A stretch of DNA of 64,000 nucleotides from Tetrastigma voinierianum. Taxonomy: Eukaryota > Streptophyta > Magnoliopsida > Vitales > Vitaceae. Below are positions 11,130 to 22,500 of this stretch, piece by piece; the stretch's first letter is position 1; every line of letters begins with the position of its first letter. Below the pieces are notes generated by a model. That model had not been told where the DNA came from, made no database searches, and saw nothing but the letters and a program-made list of their open reading frames with translations. A program made the translations under genes and the position numbers. The stretch lies in assembly GCA_016808115.1 (NCBI GenBank), contig JAEQBH010004432.1, positions 124,001 to 188,000 on the forward strand, written 5' to 3'.

Positions 11130-11580
11130 CCATTCGGGACAAGATTATAGGATTTCACCTACGGGATAAGGACTCCATGGTTGGGACGGCCCCGACCATA
11201 GAGAGAGAGATTGAGGATACTTGGAACACTCGGGATATGGGTGTTATTGCTTGAGAGGAGGATTAGCTTTCTCTAGTTCGAAGAGGCGGAAGACCTGGCT
11301 GCTAGTTTAGGGATTTAGGGCGGGATTGAGCATGAGTGACAGAATTGCGAGGAGGCGAGATCCCGAGACTTGGGACAATGCATTTGGATCCCGATTAAGC
11401 GGCGAGACGGGAGAGTATCTGATTCATTCCTTCTACACCCACTAGTGCGGGTTAGAGGTAGTTTCAGTTTCGAGGGTGCCATACGAAGCACTTCAGCGGC
11501 CGCAGTTAGCGAAAGGGCGGAAGTGTGGAGTCAAAGTCGAGAGACGGATCAAAGTTGCTGAGCGTGGTGGACCTTAGGGT
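11130..11580 (+). pseudogene. gag: Displaced gag middle fragment, gypsy copy 2
   Basis: This has the same block and the same wrong position after RT as 4110-4600 (GTTGGGACGGCCCCGACCA near 11179, GATTGAGGATACTTGGAACA near 11210, GACTTGGGACAATGCATTT near 11367). Having the scrambled order in both units argues for duplication of one rearranged element and against independent decay. Confidence 0.55.
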
Positions 11581-12290
11581 AGTAGACACATGGGTTGTTG
11601 ATGTCGGAGTTTGACATGGATGAAGTTGACCATCGGGTTGTCGATGGTGAGACCTGGGCCGGGTTGTCATACTGAGCCACGACGTGGTTGGGCTTAGAGG
11701 TTAAGGCCTTTAGAGAAGCTAGGAATAGATGTTCTTCCCTAGGATGTAGGGTGAGAGTTGACCTGATAGGTCGGGATTATGAGTGAGAGATCTGAGATTC
11801 TGCTCATGGTGGACCCCGGGATTGGGTGTCACAGTATGGCATTGTGCGTCGTGTGCGGGGTATCATCACGTCGGAGTCGGGTGTGGGTGCAGTGGGTCAT
11901 TCACCACTCTTGGTGAGTGTGGGGTGGAGTTAATCCCCAGGACTACGATCGATGAAGACTCATAGTTCGATTCGAGTGGGTGAAGAATGAATTAAAGTGT
12001 GTTAGGCGAAGCGAAAAGGGGGTCGTAAATCCTCAAGTGAGAATCCTGAGTTAGGGTGCTTAAGAGACCGGGAGATCGGTACGTGGCAGGAATGTAATGA
12101 AGCGAGTGTAAGCTAAAGTTATGTGCGAGATGAAACACGGGGGACATGGTTATCGCAGGACTTAGGTTGAGTGTTAGAGGAGTCGGGGGTGACTCGAGGT
12201 TGGATACTATTTGGAAATTGCATTGGGTGTTGTTGGTGGCAAGGGGCTCGATAAATGGATGTCATGCATGGCATGGATTGATTGACGATC
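11581..12290 (+). other. Internal region of copy 2 without recognised domain
   Basis: It is collinear with 4601-5289 and equally unassigned. Short frames only. Confidence 0.5.
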
Positions 12291-13125
12291 CATTGGATTG
12301 TCGATTGATTGTGACCTTAGAAGTTAGCGGTTACACACACCAAGCAAGGGTTGTGTGGGATTACGTGTGTATGGATTACATACGAGATTGTTAGAGAGAC
12401 ATGTTGCGAACATGTGTCTTTGGATCATAAGAGTGAAGTTAATTGCCCTTAGTGGAATTAAGCCTACGACAATAATTATCAAGCGGTATACGGATGACAC
12501 TTAGTATGAGGCATTGTATGGGGAGGCCATGTAGGTCCACTTGGATTAGGTTAGGCCAGGAATGGGAGAGAGCTCCATCACGGGTCTTTGATCGATTAGA
12601 GACACCTGCGGAAAGGTGAGCTTGTCTGGCGTCTTCCTCACGGATCGGGCCAAACGGAGGAGCTATGCGGATATGAGGCGTCGACCTTAGAGTTCGAGTT
12701 GGTGATCACGTTTCCTTGAGGTGAATCCTAAGGAGGAGTGGTCGAGGTTCGACGCGGGAAGCTATCGCGGGAGTTTATTGGGCACTTTCGAGATGCTTTC
12801 GAGAGGGATGGAGCCTTGTTGTCTTAGGTTAGGCGTTCACAGCCCGGCGTAGCTCCAGTGTCCACGAGGTGTTCGGGTCTCCATACTCGGAAATATACTC
12901 CGAGATCCGGCTCATGTATGGTGGATTAGGGCGCGAAGTGAGGTTGACACGGATGGGACCTCAGGAGGGACCGGTGCGTGTTGATGGCGTGATCGGGTCT
13001 TGCGACTGGGGCGGGTGAGGCTAATTGAGGAAATCTTTATGGTGGCACTGTGGAGTGGAGGAGTCACATGGGATGCGAGGACACGATGCGGGCCATAATC
13101 CCTTCTTATTGGGGATGAAGGTCAC
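12291..13125 (+). pseudogene. pol: Integrase C-terminal part and chromodomain-like tail, gypsy copy 2
   Basis: It is collinear with 5290-6110. GAGCTATGCGGATATGAGGC at 12659-12678 gives the SYADMRR word, GTTGGTGATCACGTTTCCTT at 12700-12719 the GDHV word, and the PDPAHVV-like end is near 12900-12930. The catalytic core is missing at the same junction as in copy 1. More frameshifts are present than in copy 1. Confidence 0.75.
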
Positions 13126-13234
13126 GTGGTTTAGTCGTTTTAAGATTGAATGGCTAGTTACATGTGCATGATAGAGTGCGCGTTGCATATGCATGTGAGT
13201 GATTATGATTGTCTGGTTGGACGAAATTCCTTTT

Positions 13235-13247
13235 AAGGAGGGGAGAA
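13235..13247 (+). promoter_or_regulatory. Polypurine tract of gypsy copy 2
   Basis: AAGGAGGGGAGAA directly precedes the LTR start TGTAAGACC. Confidence 0.85.
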
Positions 13248-15547
13248 TGTAAGACCAGAATTCAATTTGGAATAAGGGCAAAATCGTAATTTTGATTACA
13301 AAATTGTAATTTCGGTTAAAAATCCGTAATTAATTCTCTAGATCTCGGATAGCCAATAGTTGGACCGTTGGAATCGTCTCGCGAAATCCTAGTTATACGT
13401 AAAATTTAGTAATTTTGGGACGAGTTGGAGTCGGCCACGTTTTCGAGGCATGTCGCGTTTTGGAGTAACGTAAGCGATTTTCGATGGAGCGAAAGTCACA
13501 TATAGCACGTACTCATGTACCATAAGTGGTATGAGTAGAGAATGATGAAATTGGACGACGAAGTAGTGGGAATATCGGTCTGATAAGAGGGATATAAAAG
13601 TCATTTTTTGGAATGTTAATGAGCTAAATGACAAAAGAGCAAATAGTGCTCATCTTCTTCCTCAAATTGGAGACAAAAACGTGAAATGGGATATGAGATG
13701 CAGTAGCTCCAGATTTTGAGAGAGTTTTAGAGAGAGAGAGCTTCTCTAAATTTGCGAAGATCAAATAGTTGGTAGTCTTACGGGACGAGAAGGGGAAAGA
13801 AAGCGTTCTGGACGAGCTGCATGGACACCAAAAGTTAAGGTTTTGACAAACTCTAAGAGGAGTAGGATTTTCTCCCTACTTGGAACATCTCATTTTAAGT
13901 GTTTTAGATGTTTCGGTTGGTTTGAGGCCGTGAGAGCCGTTTGATCAGTCCACAACAGTAGGACCCGGGTGTTAGGCCACAGAAAATTGTTGGTGGCCGT
14001 GTCCAGAATTAGTGGGCTGTTTGTGTTGGAATTTTGCATTAAAATGTATGCTTTAAATCATGTAATTATAGGAAAAAGGCCGGGAATGGGCTATTGATCG
14101 TTCCCAAAACATGGGACCGAATTATGGAAAATTCTTTGGACATTTGGGACAATCCGGGAAGCCTAGAAACTGATGTGGACTGTTAGGTTGGAATAAATTA
14201 TGCTTCGGTGTTTATAAGATCGGAAATGGGTAAGAAATTCGGTTCCAAAAGTGAAACGAGATGGAGACGAAATTAAATTTGTGGGCGGCCCTGGCGGAAG
14301 TTCAGGGCTGTTAAAAAGCGATCCGGGTTTTGTGTCGAAATTACCGTAAATGTCCGTATGTTTTGGCATTGGGATTGTGTGAATTGAATGGCTTGGTATG
14401 TAGAAATTAATTTGGAGAGTTGGTCGATCAAGGTATTAGGTTAATACTTGAGGTGTTAACACAATGACCTGATTATATGGAGATTCAATTGTGTTATGTA
14501 GAAAACCATTGGTGATTATTATGATTTGCTCAATTGAGCTAAGTTGGGTGATGATTGATGTGTTGGAATTACATGTGTGTAATTATAGTTGATTGAAAAT
14601 ATGCATATTGACATATTGTGTAAATGATTTTGAAAATGGCATAATGCATTTTCATATGCACTAGGTAGCCTAGAATTAGGTGGGAGTGCATGACAAGGTA
14701 TTTTTGTAAAAACGGATATGTTTGCGAAAGGAATTTCACAGGATGATATTCGGAGGGTGGAGTTGGGAGATGGGCTGACGGATCATTTCGGATGAGGACC
14801 ATGGCCCATTTGAGCTCACCTGACCCAATTCATCTCGGAGGTAGTCCCGTATTTCACCAGAATATTTAGTAGTGTATTTTCAAGAACAAAAGTTTTGTTT
14901 TGAAAATGATTATTTTCTCATGCCACATGGCTTAGGCGGGTGTGAGTGAGTCGGTGAGGACCGTGACATGGGAGTAATCATGTAGACATTCAAGTAGGAT
15001 CATGTATTTGCCAGTGTGTGTTTTACTTTAGACATTACCTTTGCACTTAGGTGGTGAGTAGCCCACTTAGAGGCGATTCTCCCTCTCTTGAAGGCACCAG
15101 CTCACCCTAGGTCGTGGGACCCTTTATTTTCGGTCTGAAAACAGAGTGACTCATTTGAGGTTGATTTTGAAGGCCCAGGTTTGTGGCTTGATAGTTTTGG
15201 ACATAACATGTAGTAGAATTGTAGATTTTAATATATGTTTGTATAAAACTCAAAAGTGTTATCAACTATTGAATTATTGGGAGATAATTGGAAGAATAGT
15301 TATGATAATTGATTTTATGAGTGATATTGGTTTATGAGCCCCGAGTGGCATTTTACTCATGTTGGGATTATATTGCATATATTGTAGTTGTTTGGGACGG
15401 GTAAATGCGGATTATTTACAGGTTTGTATGTGGGTGAGCTCCGTACAAAGGAGACTACAGATTTTAAAGTGGCGTCGGTACTTGGGCATCCACTTGTATT
15501 CCCTTGGGTTGTGGGTAGTCAACGGACCCGTGAGATCAGGCGTCACA
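13248..15547 (+). mobile_element. Complete 3' LTR (A1) closing the tandem array
   Basis: It runs from TGTAAGACC to GGCGTCACA, 2300 bp. TATAAAAG is at 13593-13600, the palindromic hairpin word at 14096-14122, the GGTAGTCCCGTATTT block near 14840, and a TATTTTCAAGAACAAAAG word near 14875 that marks the A1 type. It is followed at once by an oppositely oriented LTR fragment, so no target duplication can be read. Confidence 0.9.
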
Positions 15548-16230
15548 CAAAATCTCCAAAAATTCCACAATTCGGTCCCATGTTTTGGGGCGATCCCTCC
15601 CAACCCATTCCGGCTTTTCCATACAAATACATGATTTAAAGCAACATTTTAATACAAAATTCCAACCGCAAACGGCCCTGAGTGCAGCGAGTCACGGATG
15701 GTGGGAAAAATCCCGAGAATTTCTAACAATTCGGTCCCATGTTTTAGGACCGATCCAATAACCTCACGGCCTCAAACCACCGAAACATCGAAAAACCCTT
15801 AAAAATGGGAATAAAGCATAAGTAGGAGAAAATCCTACCTCTTGGAGTGTCGAAAGCTTCATAAGCCGGGTGCAGCATGCTTTGCTCCGCGTAGAGCGTT
15901 TTCCCTCTTGCTCGTCGAAATCCCATGGTCGGATCGCGTGTATTTCTAGAGAAGGAGGTCCTTCTCTCTCTAACTTCCTCCGACGTTTTACGCATGAAAA
16001 TCGGTTTACGATACCCGAGCAGTGATGTCTCGAAAAGCGTCTTGGAGCTCATTTATTTGAGAAAATTCACGAAATTTTCACGTGCTCACTAGATTTCGCG
16101 AGGACGATTCAACGGTATGATCCGTTTCATCATCAGAATCTGAAATAAGTACGATTTTAACATGCATTAATTTTGCAATCAAAATTACGTTTTGCCCTTA
16201 TTCGAGAAATTGGAATTTCTCGAGGTCTTA
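15548..16230 (-). mobile_element. LTR fragment (A family, 5' part) in opposite orientation
   Basis: On the minus strand it begins TAAGACCTCGAGAAATTCC (right border at about 16230, next to TA repeats) and runs about 680 bp into the LTR. It includes both palindromic words TCGGTCCC-loop-GGGACCGA (15570-15596 and 15731-15753) and the exon-like AG/CT block near 15945-15970. It stops abruptly against the 3' end of the tandem array. The missing two thirds are not seen nearby. Confidence 0.85.
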
Positions 16231-16519
16231 TATTATTTTTATATATATAAATATGTATATATCTATATATATAAATATCTATATATATATAGATATGTCT
16301 ATGATACTATACTCCATATCTATATATATAAATATCTATATATATATATATATTTTTTTATATATAGATATCTATATATCTATATAGATGTATATAGATA
16401 TATATATATATATATATATATAGTTATCTATATATATAAATACCATATATATCTATATATATAAATCTATATATATAGATATCTATATATATAAATCATA
16501 TATATATATAGATGTATAT
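16231..16519. repeat. (TA)n-rich microsatellite with TATC/TAGA interruptions
   Basis: This is an almost pure TA-type repeat, broken by TATCTATA and TAAATA words. It lies exactly between an LTR 5' end and the 770-bp tRNA-like element. Frames read through it (Tyr/Ile runs) are not genes. Confidence 0.95.
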
Positions 16520-16632
16520 TGTAAGGGCCCCTCCACAGCCCCTCCGACGAGGTGGTCCCACTCATTGCCTTAGGGGCATGTCCTTTGCCCTTTTCTTTCG
16601 CCTCAGTGAGGCTGCCGGACGAGGGCCAGAGG

Positions 16633-16709
16633 GACTTATTGAAATGGGGAGCACTCACTACCAGCTGAGCTAGTAGCTCGGTTGGTGAGTGCTCCCCCAT
16701 TTGTAAGTC
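16633..16709. repeat. Long imperfect hairpin inside the tRNA-like element
   Basis: The left arm (16633-16658, containing GGGGAGCACTCAC) pairs with the right arm (16685-16709, containing GTGAGTGCTCCCCC). The inner parts, GAGCTA and TAGCTC, also pair. The whole 77 bases fold as one stem with small bulges. The right arm reads TAGCTCGGTTGGTGAGTG, close to a tRNA D-arm/A-box. Confidence 0.75.
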
Positions 16710-16932
16710 CCTTTAATCTTAGATTCAAAAACAAGGGTATGCCCTATAACAAGTGAGACCACCTCGTGCCACCTAAAAAGCGCTTTATATCCACGGAGTC
16801 CTCACCCCTGGCCCGCTCAGACGGAGGGGTTGGTGTCCCGATTCACGAGGCTATCCCCACAAGCTCACGGGGTTTCTTTAGCCTCAAAGTGGGCTCCGAG
16901 ACACGAGACCATTGAGCTTAGGTAGCCTCCGT

Positions 16933-17004
16933 GGGCTCGAACCTGAGACCACGAGCTTAGGGCATTCATCTCGAGGTAGTTCCCACTCACCAACCTCCGG
17001 GCTA
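16933..17004 (-). promoter_or_regulatory. tRNA-like A and B box pair (minus strand)
   Basis: On the minus strand TAGCCCGGAGGTTGG (17004-16990) resembles the A box. GGTTCGAGCCC (16943-16933) is an exact fit to the B-box pattern GGTTCGANNCC. Spacing is about 50-60 bases. A looser pair of the same type lies on the plus strand at about 17119-17200. Such pairs are the hallmark of tRNA-derived SINEs; no tRNA cloverleaf or CCA-ready stem is present. Confidence 0.5.
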
Positions 17005-17289
17005 CTTTGCTCACTGCCACCCGAGTGTCCTGACTGCTATTCCCCACACCACAGGCATCTTCTCAGGTTGGTCTGGACCATGAGCGCAGACACCATTCGA
17101 GGCTGTTCCCACTACCAACCTGGCTAGTAGTTCAATCGTAGTGGAACCACCCTCGAATGGGTACCTAAGCTCATGGTCCCGTGCTCGAGCCCATCTGAGA
17201 GCTAAAGAAACTCTATGAGCTAGGATAGCCTATGAGTGTGGGACTTTTCACCCTCGGGCCGGAGTGGGCCAGGGGGTGGGGCCCTTACA

Positions 17290-17466
17290 TATATAGATAT
17301 ATCTATATAGATATTTATATATAGATTTATATATATTTATATATATATATATATATAGATATATCTATATATAGATTTATAGGTCTATATATATATATAT
17401 ATTCATATCTAGTTTATAGATATATAAATTATATATAGATAATATATATATATATTTATATATATA

Positions 17467-17514
<48 letters not shown>

Positions 17515-17558
17515 GTATATAGATGTATAAGTATAGATATATATAGATATGTATATAG

Positions 17559-17589
<31 letters not shown>

Positions 17590-17665
17590 GATATATTTAT
17601 AGTAATAGAGGAGGAGCATATCTATATACATCTATATATATAGATATTCATTTATAGATATATAA

Positions 17666-17721
<56 letters not shown>

Positions 17722-18036
17722 TAGATAGGATATCTATATATATAGATATGTATATACATCTATATATATATATAGATATGTATATATATATATACATATT
17801 TATATATATAGATAACTATATATATATATATATAGTTATCTATATATATAAATATGTATATATCTATATATATAGTCTATATATGTATTATCTATATATA
17901 TAAATATATATATATGTATATAGATATATCTATATAGATATTTATATATAGATTTATATATATTTATATATATATATATATATATAGATATCTATATATA
18001 GATTTATATATTATATATATATCTATATCTATTTAG

Positions 18037-18096
<60 letters not shown>

Positions 18097-18255
18097 TATC
18101 ATATATATAGATATCTATATATCTATATAGATAGTCTATATACATCTATATATATAGATATGTATATACATCTATATATATAGATATATAGATTTTATAT
18201 ATCTATATATATATATATATAGATATGTGATATATATATATATATAGATATGTAT

Positions 18256-18300
<45 letters not shown>

Positions 18301-18455
18301 TATCTATATATCTATATATATATATATAGATATATAGATTTATATATCTATCTATATATATATAGATGTATATAGGATATATCTATATAGATATATATAT
18401 ATCTATATATATAGATATCTATATATATTTTTTTATATAGATATTCTATATACCT
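17290..18455. repeat. Long (TA)n / TATC-TAGA microsatellite block
   Basis: About 1.2 kb of TA repeats interrupted by TAGATA, TATCTA and TTTATA words, with many short palindromes. One short unique word (GGAGGAGCAT, about 17612) interrupts it. No genes. Confidence 0.95.
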
Positions 18456-18578
18456 ACGCACTCATTCATATTACACATACAGACATGCATATTATCCATA
18501 CAACCTGTCAAAACATCACTACGCACTCATACACAGACACAAAAAAAAAAAAAAAAAGATGATAAAGGTGGGGAGAGA

Positions 18579-18639
<61 letters not shown>

Positions 18640-18700
18640 TATGTATATATCTATATAAATTTGCCAAAGACTACTACAGTAATTTATATTAGTACAGAGG
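18456..18700. other. Short unique spacer with A-run and (TA)n
   Basis: It contains a TACGCACTCAT word twice (about 18452 and 18521), an uninterrupted A run at 18540-18557, a (TA)n run at about 18574-18640, and 40 bases of unique sequence ending in AGAGG, the left target copy of the next solo LTR. Confidence 0.7.
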
Positions 18701-20713
18701 TGGATGCCCAAAATTGGGTCCACACTTCACCACAACCCGCTGAATATAAGTGGACGCCCAAGTCATCTCGGACGTCACTCAGGAAACTCCAAGCAGAGTC
18801 TCCTTTGTACCTGGGAGCTCACCCAATTACAAACCCGCATATAACCTGTCCCAAGGGGCCTACTATGCAATTATATATATATCCAATATGCATACCAACT
18901 ATATATATTCCATAGTTACAAGAGTTACAATATCTTCACTTAAACAATACATATTAAACTTAAAGAGTTCTAATACATGTAAACATCAACAAAGCCACAT
19001 TCTGGCTTTCTTCTAGAACTCAGCCTCTAGGACGAACCGTCTCCTCGCACGCTCCCTGTACCTGTAAAAAGGGGATCCCACGACGGGGTGAGCTAAAGCT
19101 CAATAGGAGAATCGCCCTAAATGGGCTACTCACCACCGCGCAAGGTAACAACTAAATTGTCACACATTCAAGCAAATGCATGATCCTACTTTGAATGTCT
19201 ACATGACCAACTCAGATCCCGAAGTCCTTTCATCGACTTTCCCACACTCGCCTGCCTTGTATGAGAATTATTATTTTATTAGTGACAACCTCTCCGATGT
19301 ATATATATATCAATTGGTTTCGCTCCGACGATTGATATATTATTTGCTCAGGGACTACCCTCCATGAATATATATCAATCACGTCCGACTCGCTGATATA
19401 TTGTTTGTTTGTGGATTCGTCCGATGAATACTCAATTGGGGTCATCTGACGATTGATATTATTTGTTTGAATTACCGATATTTTATATTTTAGACTACCT
19501 CTAACCATTTTTCTCTAGATCATCTCATGCACTATCTCCTATAACTTCAGATGTTCCAGTGTATATGGAATGCATATGCAAGCGCTTCCAATACAACTTA
19601 ATCACATGTAAATGCTATAAACATGAATATACTCCTCGCATAATCCAAATCACGTAATCATGTTATGTAATTATACATTTCATCACATCAAAATTAGCTC
19701 ACTCAGCTAATGATCAATCACAAGTAATCAATTTTAATCGACTTGACCAAACACATATTTCACAATAAAAATATTTTGATCGCTTCTGAATAGTGAAACC
19801 CCGGTTACTATTCCGAAAAATCACAACTCAACTATTCACTTAGTGAACTACAATCCAATTCGCCATTCCCGGCCCCAATCAAACCATGATTAACAGTAAA
19901 TATTTTGGAATTAAACACCTAAACAGCCCTAAATTTCGGGCGTCCACTTCACAACCAAGAAAATCCCAAAATTTCCACAAATTCGGTCCCATGTTTTGGG
20001 ATCGCATCAAACGGCCCTCGGCCTCAAACCAACCGAAACATGAGCAAAACAGATTTAAATGGGAATAAAACCCAAGTAGGGAGAAAATCCCACCTCAAGG
20101 AGTTTGAAGAAACCCCGATCCCGAGTCCACGCTCGCTTCGCTCCGCGTAGAACGCTTCTCCTTCACCCAAGACCGCCGACGGCCTGGATGAAACAAATCT
20201 GTGAGAGAAGCTCGACCTCTCTAGAATCTCCATTTCCGTTTGGTAGCAGCCACTGGACCTCTTTCTCCTAATTCACGTTTTTCTTTAGTTTAAATGGAGA
20301 AGATGGTCATGTACACTATTTCGTTTTTAGTCACTTAAACATTTATGAAAATGATGCTTATGTCCTTCTTTCTCGATTTGATATCTCTGACTACTCGCCG
20401 TCCATTTTCATCGCTCTTTCACTCACACCACTTATGGTACATGAGTACATGCTATATGCGACTTTCGTCTTCATCGAAATCGCTTTACTCGCACCAAACG
20501 CGATGCCTCGAAAAACGTGCCGATTCCGACTGTCTCGGAAAATTACGAAACTTTACGTGCTGGCTAGATTTGCAGACTATCTAACCAAGTAACTGCTTCA
20601 CATCCGAGATCCAGAGAATTAATTACAAATTTTTAACCGAAATTACAATTTTGTAATTGAAATACGATTTTTAAGTTCTTTATTCTAGAAATTGGAATTT
20701 CTCAAGTCTTACA
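18701..20713 (-). mobile_element. Solo LTR (A2), flanked by AGAGG target duplication
   Basis: On the minus strand this is one LTR of the gypsy family, beginning TGTAAGACTTGAG at 20713 and ending GGGCATCCA at 18701. The flanks AGAGG at 18696-18700 and AGAGG at 20714-20718 are a perfect 5-bp duplication. No internal region is present, so it is a solo LTR made by LTR-LTR recombination. It contains the A2-specific TA-rich palindromic units (about 19290-19480) and the palindromic hairpin word at 19981-20005. Confidence 0.9.
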
Positions 20714-20914
20714 AGAGGTACCAGAGGGTACATTCAAAGCATAACGATATACTTTACTTACTCTATTCATTATTCGCATCTATCATATAACTGTTTGACT
20801 ACCCATACCAGTAATAAGAAATGAGTGGGACATGCAACATATCAAGTACTGAATGTACGATATGATACTAAGGTGTCGTGAACACAAAGTAGACGCGGTC
20901 AAGAACTGATCGGA
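20714..20914. other. Unique sequence before the CpG-rich tandem repeat
   Basis: No gene or element is recognised. It begins with the AGAGG target copy and is AT-rich until it passes into the repeat below. Confidence 0.5.
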
Positions 20915-21158
20915 GAGTACCGGGCACTGGTACGCATTCGCCCACCTTACGTAGCGTCATATCACCAGCAGAGTGCCGCTAATCGATCGCAGACGGAGTC
21001 CGCCCATGTAATGTGGCGCGCCAGACTCAGCAGGAGTGCCAAGCACTAACGGAGACATGCCTGCCCACGCAGAATGCGGCGTCGAGCACTAGCAAGAGTA
21101 CCAAAGCACTGGATCGGAGACGTGTTCGCCCACGTAACAAAAGTGTGATGTCGCCCAA
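20915..21158. repeat. CpG-rich tandem repeat, four units of 56-63 bp
   Basis: Units start with GAGTACC or GAGTGCC at 20915, 20971, 21034 and 21096. Each holds a GCACTGG-like word, GGAGACG or a relative, CGCCCACGTAA or a relative and a TGTCG/CGTCG end. Units differ by several bases. They are much richer in CpG than the flanks. The function is unknown. Such arrays occur in the untranslated parts of plant LTR elements and in satellites. Confidence 0.75.
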
Positions 21159-21651
21159 TATCTAGTTCACGCAAATTCTATAATATGTGCTCAGGAACCT
21201 ACTATCTTATCATAGGGGTATTACGTTTGCCAACATCGGCTGCGAGGTACGGTCTAATTTCTCTGCTTCCTTGACCTTACAAACATGTATGGATCCTTTC
21301 ATACTCTTATAGGGTCCTCATTAGTCCAATAAGAACAGTCTGGAGTGAACCATCAACAAAACAAACCAAAAAACAAGGCAATTTTCCATGCCGTGGAACA
21401 ATGGCTATGTCGCTGGCGAAGCCCTTCGCACGGGCGTAGTCGCTATGCCGCTGCGAACCCGGTGGGATGGAAAAAATCCTCTTCTCAAATTATCGCCGTG
21501 TGGGGACCTCGCCGCGCGAGGGGTCCCGCGCCGCGTAAGACCCCCGACATTGCCTAGATTTTTTATCATTTTGTCCATTTTTCTAAAAACCCAACCAAAA
21601 AGCCTCAAATACTCCCAAAAGCATCACCAAAACAACTCCCAAATGTATTCT
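21159..21651. other. Unassigned stretch with a CpG-rich core
   Basis: AT-rich flanks enclose a CpG-rich core at about 21390-21550. The core holds two related halves (GTCGCTGGCGAAGCCC and GTCGCTATGCCGCTGCGAACCC) and an inverted CGCGCGAGGGGTCCCGCG patch. Open frames across it (for example 21388-21678, 96 codons) look like chance products of GC-rich sequence; I recognise no protein. Confidence 0.4.
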
Positions 21652-22308
21652 CAGGACACCCTAACTGGGGTCCGTTGATCCACCCACAACCTCATGGAAT
21701 ACAAGTGGAGGTCTCCAAGCTACCTGACACACGAGAGTGCACCCAGTCTCCTTTGTACGTGGAGCTCTACCTAATTAAAATACCTGCATGAAACCTGTCC
21801 CAAGCAAATCTAATTTATATTCAATATATCCAGTGAAAGATCAAATCACATGAGTAATACCGCCATTTAGGCCCACAATGATCCTCATAATACATACTAA
21901 CCATGAAGTCAACTATATACCTAATAGTTACAAGAGTTCAAATGTTTTACTTTATACAACATATATTAAAAAATTAGGAAAATTCTACATGTAGATATCG
22001 CTGTCAAAGCCACAATCCTGGGCTTTTCTTCTAATCCATGGTCTCTGGGATGAGTCTTCCCGCACGCTCCGTAATTTTAAAAGGGGGATCCCACGACCCG
22101 TGAGCTAAAGCTCAAGAGAATCGCCCTGGCGGGCTACTCACCACCTAAGTAAAGGCAATGCTCCACTTAAACAAACATTCAAGCAAATGCATGATCCTAC
22201 TTGAATGCTCCACGACTCAACCCAGATCCCGAGCCTCATCGACTTCTACACTCGCCACTGCCTGTATGAGAATTATTAATTTATTAGTGGGCAACCCTCC
22301 GATGAATA
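21652..22308 (-). mobile_element. LTR fragment (A2, 3' part)
   Basis: It matches the left 650 bp of the minus-strand solo LTRs at 18701 and 24084 (GGGGTCCGTTGA near 21668, CTCCTTTGTACGTGGAGCTC near 21748, GGGGGATCCCACGA near 22084, GCATGATCCTACTTGAATG near 22188). It breaks off at CTCCGATGAATA, precisely where the complete LTR enters its TA-rich palindromic repeats, and a (TA)n tract begins. Confidence 0.85.
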
Positions 22309-22450
22309 GTTATCTATATATATAAATATGTATATATCTATATATAGATATCTATATACATATCTATATATATAGATATCTATATATAGATTTATATATT
22401 TATATATATAGATGTATATAGATATATCTATATATATAAATCTATATAGA

Positions 22451-22500
<50 letters not shown>

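Larger units (their letters stand above)
16520..17289. mobile_element. 770-bp TG...CA element with inverted ends and tRNA-like boxes, set in (TA)n
   Basis: The ends are inverted: TGTAAGGGCCCC at the left and GGGGCCCTTACA at the right. Both flanks are TA repeats, so a TATAT target copy is possible but not provable. No protein is encoded. The inside is GC-richer than its surroundings and holds a long hairpin (16633-16709) plus words resembling polymerase III A and B boxes on both strands. The TG...CA termini also allow a solo LTR or TRIM-like element. The short palindromic end fits a MITE. A relative of its right half is at 50929-51352, so it is a family. Class uncertain. Confidence 0.65.

Noticed and set aside
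16192..16464. 90-codon frame rich in Tyr and Ile
   Set aside because: It is the translation of TA/TATC microsatellite DNA. The same holds for frames at 17377-17631, 18508-18723, 18559-18915 and 63178-63468.
16633..17200. A true tRNA gene in the 770-bp element
   Set aside because: Only A- and B-box-like words are present. There is no acceptor stem, anticodon arm or consistent cloverleaf.
16520..17289. A Cassandra-type TRIM element
   Set aside because: Those carry 5S rRNA-like sequence in their LTRs. I find no 5S-like stretch here, only tRNA-like boxes.
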